Assembly: GCA_963730995.1 (NCBI GenBank)
Contig: CAVSUB010000013.1
Location: 1,612,001-1,676,000, forward strand
Direction: 5' to 3'
Source of the DNA: CAVSUB01 sp963730995
GTDB taxonomy: Bacteria > Acidobacteriota > Vicinamibacteria > Vicinamibacterales > 2-12-FULL-66-21
Length of the DNA: 64,000 nt
Below are positions 12,940 through 21,533 of the stretch, piece after piece (positions within the stretch are counted from its first letter, which is position 1; every line of letters starts with the position of its first letter). A program made the translations under genes and the position numbers. The notes below the pieces were generated by a model. That model worked only from the letters and a program-made list of their open reading frames with translations, was not told the origin of the DNA and made no database searches.

Positions 12940-14448
12940 ATGCGTGTAGTGGACTGCGGCAGTGCCGCACTGCCGAGCCGTGAGCGGTGGATCGCTGCGG
13001 CTGTGCTCGTTCTGATCGTGGTCCTGCGCTCGATCGTCTTCGTCTTCTGGGAACAGTCCTTCTTCGACTCCGACCAGGCCATCACCGGGCTGATGGCGAA
13101 GCATCTGATCGAGGGTCGCGCATTCCCGGTGTTCTTCTACGGTCAGAACCACATGCTCGGTGTGGACGCCTACCTCGCCGCTCCCGTGTTTGCCGTCGCG
13201 GGCGTATCGGTCACGACGCTCAAGTTGCCGCTGCTGGTCCTCAACATCGGCGTCGCACTCCTCCTCCTGCGGACGCTCGAGCGCGAGGTTGGCCTGCGCC
13301 CGTACCTCGCTCTCGTACCCGTTCTGTTCTTTGCCCTGCCATCCCCGGCCGCAGCGTCGGAGATGCTCGCGCCGTACGGCGGGTGCTTCGCCCCGTTTGT
13401 GTACACATTGCTCATCTGGCGGACCAGAGCGCGTCCTGGATGGTGCGGGGCCGTCTTCGGCTTTGGGTTTCTGCATCGTGAGTTCACGCTCTACGCGTTG
13501 CTCGCTCTGATTGCGGTGGAGGCGACCGAGGGTGCGCTCCTGACGTGGGAAGGCGTACGTCGGCGCGTCGCCATGCTCCCGACGGCCGCGGCAGTGTGGC
13601 TGGTCGTGCACGTTCTGAAGTACTACTCGTCGGCAGAGGGTCCCGGGACGTCGATGGCGGATCTGTTGCAGCCGCGCGACAGCGTACTCGAGTTGGCGGA
13701 CAGGTGGTGCGGAGACCTCGCATCGTTGCCGGCCGGCATCGTCCAGCTCTTTACAGAACACTGGCCGGTCCTGTTTGGCACCCGTCCCGTGCCTTTCTAC
13801 GACCTCGCGATAGAGAGCACCGGCACGCAGGGCGTGGACGGCTCTTGGATCATCCTGGCCGCGGCTGTGCTTCTTCCGATGGCCACGATCGGCTACCGGT
13901 TGCTGCGGGAGCGCCACTGCCGCCGTGAGGAGAGCTTCTGCGCATACCTCGTCCTGACCGGCCTCTGTTCGGCAGCCGGCTATGTCATCGGCCGATGCGG
14001 TCACCTCCAACCCACGATCCTCCGGTACGAATTGCTGTCCACGCTGGCCGTCGTCGGTCTGGGTGCGTGGTTTCTGAAGGTCGTCCCGTGGTCCTGGCTG
14101 CGCACCACATGGATCGGCATCGCGTTCGCCGCCGTCGGCGTCGCCGCTCTGTCGCAGGCGCAACTCCTGAGGGAATACGTCACCAACACACCCGACAACC
14201 CGAAGCGGTTGATCGTGCGCCATCTCGAATCGCGCGGGGTGAAGTACGCCAAGGCTGACTACTGGCGTGCGTACGCAATTACGTTTCTCACCAATGAACG
14301 GATCATCGTTGCATCGGAGAACGTCAAGAGGATATCGGAGTACCAGAAACTGGCTGATGCCCACGGTGACGAGGCCGTCCGGCTGTCGCGCGAGACGTGT
14401 CCCGGCGGCACGATGCTGATGGACAAACTCTGGATCTGCCCGCCTTGA
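12940..14448 (+). CDS. Membrane glycosyltransferase-like protein (GT-C fold)
   Basis: A polytopic protein with about ten hydrophobic helices. It has the GT-C hallmark after the first helix: an acidic first loop (FFDSDQAITGLMAKHLIEG, then FFYGQNHMLGVDAYLAAP). Such lipid-phosphosugar-dependent transferases (PMT/ArnT-like) add sugars to lipids or proteins on the periplasmic side. The C-terminal soluble part (NPKRLIVRHLESRGVKYAKA ... YAITFLTNERIIVASENVKR) is common in this group. ATG 12940 is chosen as the start just before the first helix. The acceptor and donor are unknown. Confidence 0.68.
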   Translation: MRVVDCGSAALPSRERWIAAAVLVLIVVLRSIVFVFWEQSFFDSDQAITGLMAKHLIEGRAFPVFFYGQNHMLGVDAYLAAPVFAVAGVSVTTLKLPLLVLNIGVALLLLRTLEREVGLRPYLALVPVLFFALPSPAAASEMLAPYGGCFAPFVYTLLIWRTRARPGWCGAVFGFGFLHREFTLYALLALIAVEATEGALLTWEGVRRRVAMLPTAAAVWLVVHVLKYYSSAEGPGTSMADLLQPRDSVLELADRWCGDLASLPAGIVQLFTEHWPVLFGTRPVPFYDLAIESTGTQGVDGSWIILAAAVLLPMATIGYRLLRERHCRREESFCAYLVLTGLCSAAGYVIGRCGHLQPTILRYELLSTLAVVGLGAWFLKVVPWSWLRTTWIGIAFAAVGVAALSQAQLLREYVTNTPDNPKRLIVRHLESRGVKYAKADYWRAYAITFLTNERIIVASENVKRISEYQKLADAHGDEAVRLSRETCPGGTMLMDKLWICPP

Positions 14449-14558
14449 GGCTGTGTCTGTACCGGCCGAGGCGTGTCACGATGATCAGGCAGTCGCCCGT
14501 TGAAGACCATCTTCCGTACTGTCGACGTCAACGCATCTGTGGATTCGGGACAGTCTCA

Positions 14559-15485
14559 ATGAACCGACGACAGTTCCTGCACGGCGCAATGGCCGCGAGC
14601 GGCGCGTGGCTTTTCGCGGGCCGTTCCGACGCTCAGGGCACGCGTACCAGGCTCATTCTGCTGGGTACCGGCGGGGGGCCCACGCCCAAGAAATCCGTGT
14701 CGGCGCCTGCCCAGGTCATCGTCATCAACGGTGCGGCCTATGTCGTCGACTGCGGCGATGGTGTTGCCCGCCAACTCGTCCTCGCAGACGTCCCGCTCCG
14801 GAGCGTGCGGCACGTCCTTATTACTCACCAGCATTCCGATCACAACGCGGATTTCGGCAATCTGCTGCTCCTGGCGTGGGCATCCGGGCTGGCGACGAAC
14901 GTTGACATCTGGGGGCCGCCTCCGCTGGAGAAGATGACGGATCTCTTTCTCGCGATGAATGCCTACGACATCGATGTCCGGATCCGCGACGAGGGGCGGC
15001 CGCCGCTCGCTCCACTGATGCGTCCCCACGAGCTCACCCGCGGCGGGGTCGTCATGCGCGACGACAACGTCACCATCACATCGGCGCTGGTCGATCATCC
15101 GCTCGTTGAGCCGGCGTTTGCCTATCGCTTCGATGGCCCGGATCGATCGATCGTCATTTCCGGGGACACCGCGCGGTCCGACAGCCTGGTGAATCTCGCC
15201 AAGGGGGCCGACGTGCTCGTTCATGAGGCGATGTGGATGCCGGCCGTGGATCGCATCGTCTCGCGCGATCCGAATGCCGCAACGCTGAAAAAGCACCTTC
15301 TGGCCAGCCACACGGCGGCTGAAGACTGCGGTCGGGTTGCAGAAGCGGCCGGTGTAAAGACGCTGGTCCTGTCGCACCTCGTGCCTGGCGGCGATGCGAC
15401 CATCACTGATGAGATGTGGACCCAGGCGGCACGCCAATCATTTCGCGGGCGCATCATCGTAGGAAAAGATCTCATGGAGATTTGA
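14559..15485 (+). CDS. Exported metallo-beta-lactamase-fold hydrolase (RNase Z/ElaC-like)
   Basis: A 308-residue protein with a leader of Tat type (MNRRQFLHGAMAASGAWLFA). The MBL fold follows: LILLGTGGGP, VDCGDGVARQLVLA, the zinc motif HQHSDHNADFGN, then SGDTARSDSLVNLAKGADVL and the late histidine motif LVLSHLVPGGD. This order matches the RNase Z/AtsA-type subfamily. Similar exported proteins are usually annotated as arylsulfatase-like or phosphodiesterase-like MBL hydrolases. Export argues against a tRNA-processing role. It follows the glycosyltransferase after 110 bp. Confidence 0.82.
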   Translation: MNRRQFLHGAMAASGAWLFAGRSDAQGTRTRLILLGTGGGPTPKKSVSAPAQVIVINGAAYVVDCGDGVARQLVLADVPLRSVRHVLITHQHSDHNADFGNLLLLAWASGLATNVDIWGPPPLEKMTDLFLAMNAYDIDVRIRDEGRPPLAPLMRPHELTRGGVVMRDDNVTITSALVDHPLVEPAFAYRFDGPDRSIVISGDTARSDSLVNLAKGADVLVHEAMWMPAVDRIVSRDPNAATLKKHLLASHTAAEDCGRVAEAAGVKTLVLSHLVPGGDATITDEMWTQAARQSFRGRIIVGKDLMEI

Positions 15486-15818
15486 GTGACCGTGAAAGAT
15501 TTCAGGGTGAACAAAACGTTTTGGGTACCCGGACTACGGATGAGCCGTTGCGGGTGTATAGTGCACCCAGCCCTACCGTAGTGAACTGAGCACCGACTGT
15601 GCCTGGCGACGCGGGCGCCGCCCGGCGGCGAATGATCGGTAAGAGGCCGAACCGCAATACTTGTCAGCTTTCTCTCGGAATCATCGGAGCAAATCGAGCT
15701 GAGAGCCGGAAAGCGTCGCATTTTCCGACCGTCGACCGCTGAACGCTGAGCGGACACGACCCACCGTTGACGCGGTTTCAGCCGCCGGTGTCCGACCAGC
15801 CGGAGGCGGGGTGCCTCT
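15486..15818. other. Intergenic region
   Basis: No convincing gene lies in these 333 bp. A 12-bp palindrome CAAAACGTTTTG sits at 15512-15523. A GGAGG ribosome binding site at 15802-15806 serves the TTG start of the next gene. Confidence 0.45.
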
Positions 15819-18620
15819 TTGCTGACAGTCGACTCCTCTCGGTCGGTTCCCGCCGCAGAATTGCCGTCCAGATCGATCGCCGCTCGGCTGGGTGTCGCGG
15901 TCGTCGCCGTGGCGTACGTCGGCTACCTCGCGCTGCTCGTGACGTGCGACCTGCGGCGAGTGGCCCCGCTTGGTTTCATCCCGCTATTCGAGCCTGGCCG
16001 TGTGGTCGTCGGCCAGCTAGAGCCAGACTCGATCGGCGCACGCGCAGGCCTGCAGGCTGGCGACCGGCTCAAACGAGCGAACGGTCAGGTGCTCGAAGCG
16101 AGCGGGGACTGGCAGCGCGTTCGCGTGCACTTCGATCCGTCGAAGCCGCTCGACCTCGAGATCGAGCGCGCCGGTCGGTCGTCCGCCGTGAGCTTGATGC
16201 TCACAGCCGGGCTGCACGAGTGGCGAACGGGTCCCGCGCGGCCGGCCCTCCTGGCCTTCCGACTGGCGCAGGTCATCACCCTCGGCTTCGCGCTCGTCGT
16301 CGCGTTCAAGCGCTACACTCAACGGTCCGCACTCTTCGGCGCCGTACTGCTCGCCTCCCTGGCCACGGTCTCACTCCCGCTCCCGATGCGCCTGGTCGCC
16401 TTCTGGCATGCCCTGCCGCCGGTCCTTGCGACGCTCTTGTGGGTTCCATTCGCGTCGAGCGTTGCCGTCGGGCCGCTGCTGTTTGCGTTCTTCGCGGTGT
16501 TTCCGCGCCGCGTGTTGTCCACGCCCAGGCTCGCCGCCGCAGTCTTCCCTGCAGTGCTCATCGTCGGCTGGCACGTGTACGCCTGGCATCGCATCACGCA
16601 GGATCTGGGGCCGCCCACGGGTTTAGCGGATCGGTTGATGGGCGTGTTCGCCATCAACGTGATTTACGCCGGCTTTGCGGTGGCACTGCTGGTGGCGCAC
16701 AGGCGAGCGGTCGACACGTTGACGGACCAGCGCCGCATCCGCGTGCTGATTGCCGGGGCGGTCGTCGGTGTGGCTGCCACAGCGTCGGTCGTCGTCGGCC
16801 ATTGGCGCAATCCTGGAACAGATATTTTTGCGTCGCGCACCCTCACGGTGATGTCGCTCGGGTTCCTTGCCTTCCCGGCGTCCTTCGCGTACGCGATCCT
16901 GCGTCACCGGCTGTTCGACGTCAGTCTGGTCGTTCGACAGGGCTTGCGTTATGCGCTGGCCCGCGGCTTCGTCGACGCCCTCATCCCGACGCTGGGCGCA
17001 TTGTTGCTGCTGGACGTCGTGGTGCACCGCGATCAGTCCCTGCTGATCATGCTCGAGTCGCGCTGGTGGTTGTTCACCGTGGTCGGGTTGGCGTTGCTCG
17101 TCGTCCGCGCCTACCGCGAGCCCTGGTTGAGGAGCGTGGACCGGCACTTCTTCCGTGAGCGATACGATGCCCAACGGCTCCTTCGGAGTATTGCGGAGCA
17201 GATCACGCGTGCCTCGAACTTCGAGGCGATGGTGCCGTCGGTGATTCAGCAGATCGACGAGGCGCTGCACCCGGAGTTCGTGAGCGTCCTCCGCTACATG
17301 CCAGAGGAGTCCCTATTTGCGGCCGCGGACGCCGGATCGCCAGCGGCCGGGCCTTCAGGGGAACGTCCACCAGCGCCGCTCCCTGCGTCGCTGGCCGTCA
17401 TCGGTGTGTTGTCCGTGCTGAGAAAGCCGCTGGCCCTTTCACTCGGCGATACGGCGTGGGTGCGGCATCAGCTCCCGATCGAGGAACGCTCGCTGCTCAT
17501 CGATCGGGGCATCGAGCTGCTCGTGCCCATCTCCAGCCAGCTCTCGGGCGATCTGCCACTCGGCCTGCTGGTACTCGGTCCTCGACGTTCGGAGGAACCG
17601 TACAACCAGGAGGATCTCGATCTTCTGGTGACCATCGCGCACGCGGTCGGACTGCTGCTGGAGCGGTCGTCGGGCGATCGGCACACGCTGGCCGAGTGCG
17701 AAAGCTGCGGACGATGCTTCGACTCGGGCGCAGAGTTGTGCTCGTACGATCATCAGCCACTGACGACGGCACGAGGATCGCGGCTGCTCAACGGCCGCTA
17801 CCGCCTCGAGCGCCGCCTCGGCCGCGGCGGCATGGGCGCGGTCTATGCCGCCGTGGACGACGTCCTCGAACGTCCGGTCGCGGTGAAATTGATCAGGGAA
17901 GACATCGTGGGACCTCTTGACCTCGGTAGCCGCTTTCGACAGGAAGCGCGTGCGGCCGCCGGCTTTGCCCATCCTCACGTCGTCCGCGTCTACGATTTCG
18001 GCGTCGATCGCTATCAACGGCCGTTCCTGGTCATGGAACTGCTCGAGGGTCACACGCTGCGGCAGCGTCTCGCCTCCGGCGCACCGCTCAGCGCGTCCGA
18101 AACGCTCCACGTCCTGCGTGGGGTCTGCTCTGCGCTCAGCGCAGCCCACGGCCAGGGTCTGGTGCACCGCGACTTGAAGCCGGAGAACATCTTCCTCCAG
18201 CGTCACGCGAGCGGCGTCGTGCCGAAGGTGCTCGACTTCGGTCTCGCCAAGGCCTTCGACGCCCGATTGACGGTGGACAAGCCCACCGCCACTGCCAGCA
18301 GCGCAGGGCTGCTGGTCGGCACGCTCGAATACATGGCGCCAGAACAGGTCGCGGGCGACGACGTGAATCCCGGATGGGACGTGTGGGCCATCGGCGTGAT
18401 CGCGTACGAGATGTTGACCGCCACTCACCCTTTCCGGCGCAAGGTGGCATTCGCGGCCGACGTTACCGACGTCACGGTGGCGGTCCGCGACATGCCGGAG
18501 AGCCCGCAGATGTCGGAATCCGCTGCCGCATTCTTCCGCGCAGCGCTCTCGACCGACCGTGCCCTCCGCCCCGGTGAAGCCCTCGCGTTTCTCGCGGCGT
18601 GCGAGCAGGCTCTGGCGTGA
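15819..18620 (+). CDS. PDZ-multipass membrane-GAF-zinc ribbon Ser/Thr protein kinase
   Basis: A 933-residue sensor kinase. In order: one N-terminal helix (25-43), a PDZ-like domain (about 60-130: LEPDSIGARAGLQAGDRL), six to eight membrane helices (about 145-425), a GAF-like domain (about 455-630), a four-cysteine ribbon (CESCGRCFDSGAELC), and a Hanks kinase domain (about 655-930) with GRGGMGAVYAAVDD, catalytic HRDLKPEN, DFGLAKAF and APEQ. All catalytic residues are present. The TTG start follows GGAGG by 12 bases. The stop TGA overlaps the GTG start of the ECF sigma gene as GTGA, so kinase and sigma factor are translationally coupled. This arrangement suggests that the sigma factor is the output or substrate of the kinase. 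Confidence 0.83.
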   Translation: MLTVDSSRSVPAAELPSRSIAARLGVAVVAVAYVGYLALLVTCDLRRVAPLGFIPLFEPGRVVVGQLEPDSIGARAGLQAGDRLKRANGQVLEASGDWQRVRVHFDPSKPLDLEIERAGRSSAVSLMLTAGLHEWRTGPARPALLAFRLAQVITLGFALVVAFKRYTQRSALFGAVLLASLATVSLPLPMRLVAFWHALPPVLATLLWVPFASSVAVGPLLFAFFAVFPRRVLSTPRLAAAVFPAVLIVGWHVYAWHRITQDLGPPTGLADRLMGVFAINVIYAGFAVALLVAHRRAVDTLTDQRRIRVLIAGAVVGVAATASVVVGHWRNPGTDIFASRTLTVMSLGFLAFPASFAYAILRHRLFDVSLVVRQGLRYALARGFVDALIPTLGALLLLDVVVHRDQSLLIMLESRWWLFTVVGLALLVVRAYREPWLRSVDRHFFRERYDAQRLLRSIAEQITRASNFEAMVPSVIQQIDEALHPEFVSVLRYMPEESLFAAADAGSPAAGPSGERPPAPLPASLAVIGVLSVLRKPLALSLGDTAWVRHQLPIEERSLLIDRGIELLVPISSQLSGDLPLGLLVLGPRRSEEPYNQEDLDLLVTIAHAVGLLLERSSGDRHTLAECESCGRCFDSGAELCSYDHQPLTTARGSRLLNGRYRLERRLGRGGMGAVYAAVDDVLERPVAVKLIREDIVGPLDLGSRFRQEARAAAGFAHPHVVRVYDFGVDRYQRPFLVMELLEGHTLRQRLASGAPLSASETLHVLRGVCSALSAAHGQGLVHRDLKPENIFLQRHASGVVPKVLDFGLAKAFDARLTVDKPTATASSAGLLVGTLEYMAPEQVAGDDVNPGWDVWAIGVIAYEMLTATHPFRRKVAFAADVTDVTVAVRDMPESPQMSESAAAFFRAALSTDRALRPGEALAFLAACEQALA

Positions 18621-19336
18621 CACCCGGAGGCAGATTCGCGACCACGCGGTGGACGATGGTCAATGCTGCCGGGCATCGGTCCGATCCGCAGGCCGCAGCA
18701 GCCCTTGGCGAGCTCTGTCAGATCTACTGGCCGCCGCTCTACAGCTATCTTCGCGGACGCGGTCACGCTACCGAGGAGGCGCAGGACCTGACCCAGGGGT
18801 TCTTCGCACGTCTTCTCGAGCGGCAGGATATCCGGGCTGCCGATCCGGCACGCGGCAGGTTTCGTGGATTCCTGCTCACCGCCCTGAAGCGCTACGTCAT
18901 CAACGAGCACGAGCGCAGCGCCTCAATGCGGCGCGGAGGACGACAGGTACACCTCGCCCTCGATTTCGAGGATGCGGAGCGCGTGTACGCACTCGAGCGC
19001 CGCAACGAAGACACACCCGACCGGGTATTCGATCGCAAATGGGCGGCCATCACGCTCGACCGTGCGCTCCAACGCCTGCGCGTGGAATGCGAGCTGGCCG
19101 GCAAGACTGCCGAGGCGAACGCGCTCCTGCCGTTCCTGACGGACACCGGAGAGCTGCCGCCGTATCGAGCCGTCGCCGCCAGCCTCGATCTGACCGAGGG
19201 CGCCGTGAAAGTCGCCGTGCATCGGCTTCGACAGCGGTTCGGCGCGATGCTGCGGCTAGAGGTCGGCGAAACGGTACTGGAACCCGACGAAGTCGAAGAC
19301 GAGATGCGCGAGCTGATTCGCGCGGTATCCGCCTGA
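18617..19336 (+). CDS. ECF-type RNA polymerase sigma factor
   Basis: A 239-residue sigma-70-like protein opening with the TTRWTMV motif seen in acidobacterial and planctomycete ECF groups. Region 2 is YLRGRGHATEEAQDLTQGFF; region 4 is YRAVAASLDLTEGAVKVAVH followed by RLRQRF. The linker between regions 2 and 4 is long, as in other members of this type. The start is the GTG at 18617, overlapping the kinase stop. No anti-sigma factor gene is adjacent. STK-linked ECF factors such as Vibrio EcfP are activated by phosphorylation, and this position suggests the same logic. A close relative sits at 37203-37964. Confidence 0.85.
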   Translation: MTPGGRFATTRWTMVNAAGHRSDPQAAAALGELCQIYWPPLYSYLRGRGHATEEAQDLTQGFFARLLERQDIRAADPARGRFRGFLLTALKRYVINEHERSASMRRGGRQVHLALDFEDAERVYALERRNEDTPDRVFDRKWAAITLDRALQRLRVECELAGKTAEANALLPFLTDTGELPPYRAVAASLDLTEGAVKVAVHRLRQRFGAMLRLEVGETVLEPDEVEDEMRELIRAVSA

Positions 19337-19343
19337 CCACGCA

Positions 19344-20018
19344 GTGGCTTGCCGACGTCACCCGAACGCCGCCAGTTTCCGCGGGCACTGCGCCGCGTGC
19401 CTGCTCGAAGACGCGCTCGCGCCGGTAGAGGAGGAGCTCGCCGCCCGCCCCAGACAAATCACGATTCAGGTCCCGCTCGGCGAGACCACGTCGAGCGCGG
19501 TGTTTCTCGTGAAGACTGAGGGACCCGCCCCGCGGCTTCTGCGACTGAAAACGTGGCGCCGGCCCGCTGTTGCGGGGTTTCTCTTGCGATTTCACCGCCT
19601 CCAGGCGCAGCTCGACTCGTGGGGGTTCGAAGATCTCGACCGCCCGCTCGCCGCCGGCATCGACGCGGCCGGCTGCCCTTCAGTACTGACGGTGTTCAGC
19701 CAGGGCGTTCCGATTCTCGATCGTGTCAGGTCCGGTCGGCTCGACCGGGAGGAGGCGGTTGCCCGATTGGCACCACTCATCGCCTTGACAACGAGCGCCC
19801 ATGCGCGCGGCCTCGTGCATGGTTCCATCGTGCCTGGCAACGTCATCGTCGGCCCGGATTCAGCCCCCGCACGGCTGCTGGATTTTGGCCACGCCATCCT
19901 GATGGCGCCTTCCACGAATGAGGCGGCTCTCGCGGTCGCCGACGTCGCCGGATTCGCGGCACTCGCGCGCACATTGCGGGAACTCCCGATGAATCCTGCT
20001 CCGGCGCGCCGGCTGTAA
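19344..20018 (+). CDS. Short pseudokinase with N-terminal zinc ribbon
   Basis: A 224-residue protein starting at GTG 19344, 7 bp after the sigma gene. It opens with a metal-ribbon pattern (Cys3-x2-His6 ... Cys16-x2-Cys19). A kinase C-lobe-like part follows: SAHARGLVHGSIVPGNVIVG, where the catalytic Asp of HRD is replaced by His-Gly-Ser (159-161), Asn166 is kept, and RLLDFGHAI keeps DFG (180-182). A possible VAIK lysine is Lys69. There is no glycine loop, and the protein stops soon after DFG, without an APE motif or complete C-lobe. It is therefore most likely a catalytically dead regulator of the neighbouring kinase or sigma factor. Confidence 0.68.
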   Translation: MACRRHPNAASFRGHCAACLLEDALAPVEEELAARPRQITIQVPLGETTSSAVFLVKTEGPAPRLLRLKTWRRPAVAGFLLRFHRLQAQLDSWGFEDLDRPLAAGIDAAGCPSVLTVFSQGVPILDRVRSGRLDREEAVARLAPLIALTTSAHARGLVHGSIVPGNVIVGPDSAPARLLDFGHAILMAPSTNEAALAVADVAGFAALARTLRELPMNPAPARRL

Positions 20019-20087
20019 CCTCTTCCTGGCTTTCCTGAAGTACCTCCCGAGCGCAGCCGACGCTGCGCGTGTGATCAGGAGGACATC

Positions 20088-21047
20088 ATGAGAGTCCGGA
20101 AAACAGCGGTATTCGGCGCGGTCGCCATGCTCGCCTTTGCGACGGCAGTCGTTCGGACCGCAGCCCACGGGCCCTTCGCAAGCATCGTGGCTTTCGGGGC
20201 CAGCCTGTCAGATTCAGGGAACGCCTTCGCCCTGAGAGGAGGAACCAACACAGCGCCGGACTACCTGCTGGATCCGTTGCTCGTGCCGAGCGCACCGTAC
20301 GCCCGCGGCGGGCATCACTTCTCCAACGGTGCCACATGGATCGAGCAGTTTGCCCGATCCCAGGGCCTGGCGGGCAGCGTCCGACCCGCCTACCAGAGCG
20401 CCGGCAATGGAACGAACTACGCGGTGGGTGGGGCACGAGCGTGGGAGGACGGCGTGAACGTCAATCTGTCGGCGCAGGTAGACGCGTTTCTCGGAGACGT
20501 TGGCGGCGTTGCTCCTGCCGATGCCCTGTATACGATCGAAATGGGCGGCAATGACATCCGGGATGCCCTGGTCGCGTACCCCACCGGGCACGGTGCCATC
20601 CTCCAGGCCGCCAACATCTCGATGTTCAACAACATCCTGCGGCTGTACGCGGCGGGCGCGAGAACCTTCATCGTCTGGCGCGCCCCGAATGTGGGGCTGA
20701 CTCCCGCGATACGCAGGCTCGACACCATCAGTCCTGGCGCGGCGCAGCTGGCCACCGGCCTCACGCAGGGGTTCAACGCAGGCCTCGACGGTGTCGTCGC
20801 GCAGCTGTCGGCGGGGCTTCCGGGAATCAGGATCGTGCGGCTCGACGCGTTCGGGCTTCTCAACCACATCGTCGCAGACCCTGCGGCATTTGGTCTGACG
20901 GATGTGACGTCGACGTGCGTCACGCCAAACATTCCACCCTTCACGTGCCAGAGTCCGGACGAATTTCTGTTCTGGGACGGCATCCATCCGAGCAACGCCG
21001 CGCACGCCATCATCGCGAACGAGGCCGCCCTGGCGCTAGCGCGCTGA
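20088..21047 (+). CDS. Secreted SGNH/GDSL-family esterase or lipase
   Basis: A 319-residue exported SGNH hydrolase. Signal peptide residues 1-26. Block I reads FGASLSDSGNAF, with the nucleophile Ser kept but the usual GDS written as GAS. Block II is NYAVGGARAWE, block III is GGNDIRD, and block V is WDGIHPSNAAHAI with the catalytic Asp and His. It belongs to the plant-GDSL/phospholipase-like branch. A near-perfect AGGAGG lies 6 bases before ATG 20088. A small GCGCAG/CTGCGC hairpin precedes it. It may share the transcript of the kinase-sigma-pseudokinase genes. Confidence 0.83.
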   Translation: MRVRKTAVFGAVAMLAFATAVVRTAAHGPFASIVAFGASLSDSGNAFALRGGTNTAPDYLLDPLLVPSAPYARGGHHFSNGATWIEQFARSQGLAGSVRPAYQSAGNGTNYAVGGARAWEDGVNVNLSAQVDAFLGDVGGVAPADALYTIEMGGNDIRDALVAYPTGHGAILQAANISMFNNILRLYAAGARTFIVWRAPNVGLTPAIRRLDTISPGAAQLATGLTQGFNAGLDGVVAQLSAGLPGIRIVRLDAFGLLNHIVADPAAFGLTDVTSTCVTPNIPPFTCQSPDEFLFWDGIHPSNAAHAIIANEAALALAR

Positions 21048-21183
21048 CCGTCACCGCGGAGATGGGCATGCAGCGTGATGGATGCGCACGACGGGGGCGG
21101 CTTTCACGCTCGGGAGCCGCCCGCAACTGCAGGCGATAAGGGCAGAACCAGAATTGGATGGTGTTCTCTCTTGATGTGCACAG

Positions 21184-21348
21184 CTAGTGTCGCGTCCCCG
21201 AAGTCCTGTTAACACCGAGGGCGGCGATGCGCCCGGCGCGCAAGGCGCGAGAAGGGGACATACCGCGAGTATGCAACCGACGAGCAACGCCGCGCCCCGG
21301 GATGCAGCGCCGGCCGAATGTAACAGGACTTCGGGGACGCGACGCTAG
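21184..21348. mobile_element. MITE-like element, 165 bp, with 28-bp terminal inverted repeats
   Basis: The ends, 21184-21211 and 21321-21348, are inverted copies matching at 27 of 28 positions (core GTCGCGTCCCCGAAGTCC). Both ends finish in CTAG, compatible with a TA or CTAG target. The 109-bp interior has no real gene and is GC-rich. This is the structure of a non-autonomous miniature element mobilised in trans. No transposase is present in the window. Confidence 0.7.
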
Positions 21349-21533
21349 GGAGGACCGGTGGGATCGGGACGTGATTGTAAGTGGGTTTGGGACTGGCAGG
21401 CTTTCGGGCTCTAACCATGGACGAATCGGAGATCCATCAGGACTCCAATTAGGTAAGCACAAACTCCGGGTGGGACGTGTCCGTCCCGCTCGAGCACCCG
21501 TCTCGCGATAGGTGTATCCTGCGCCATCCCCAG

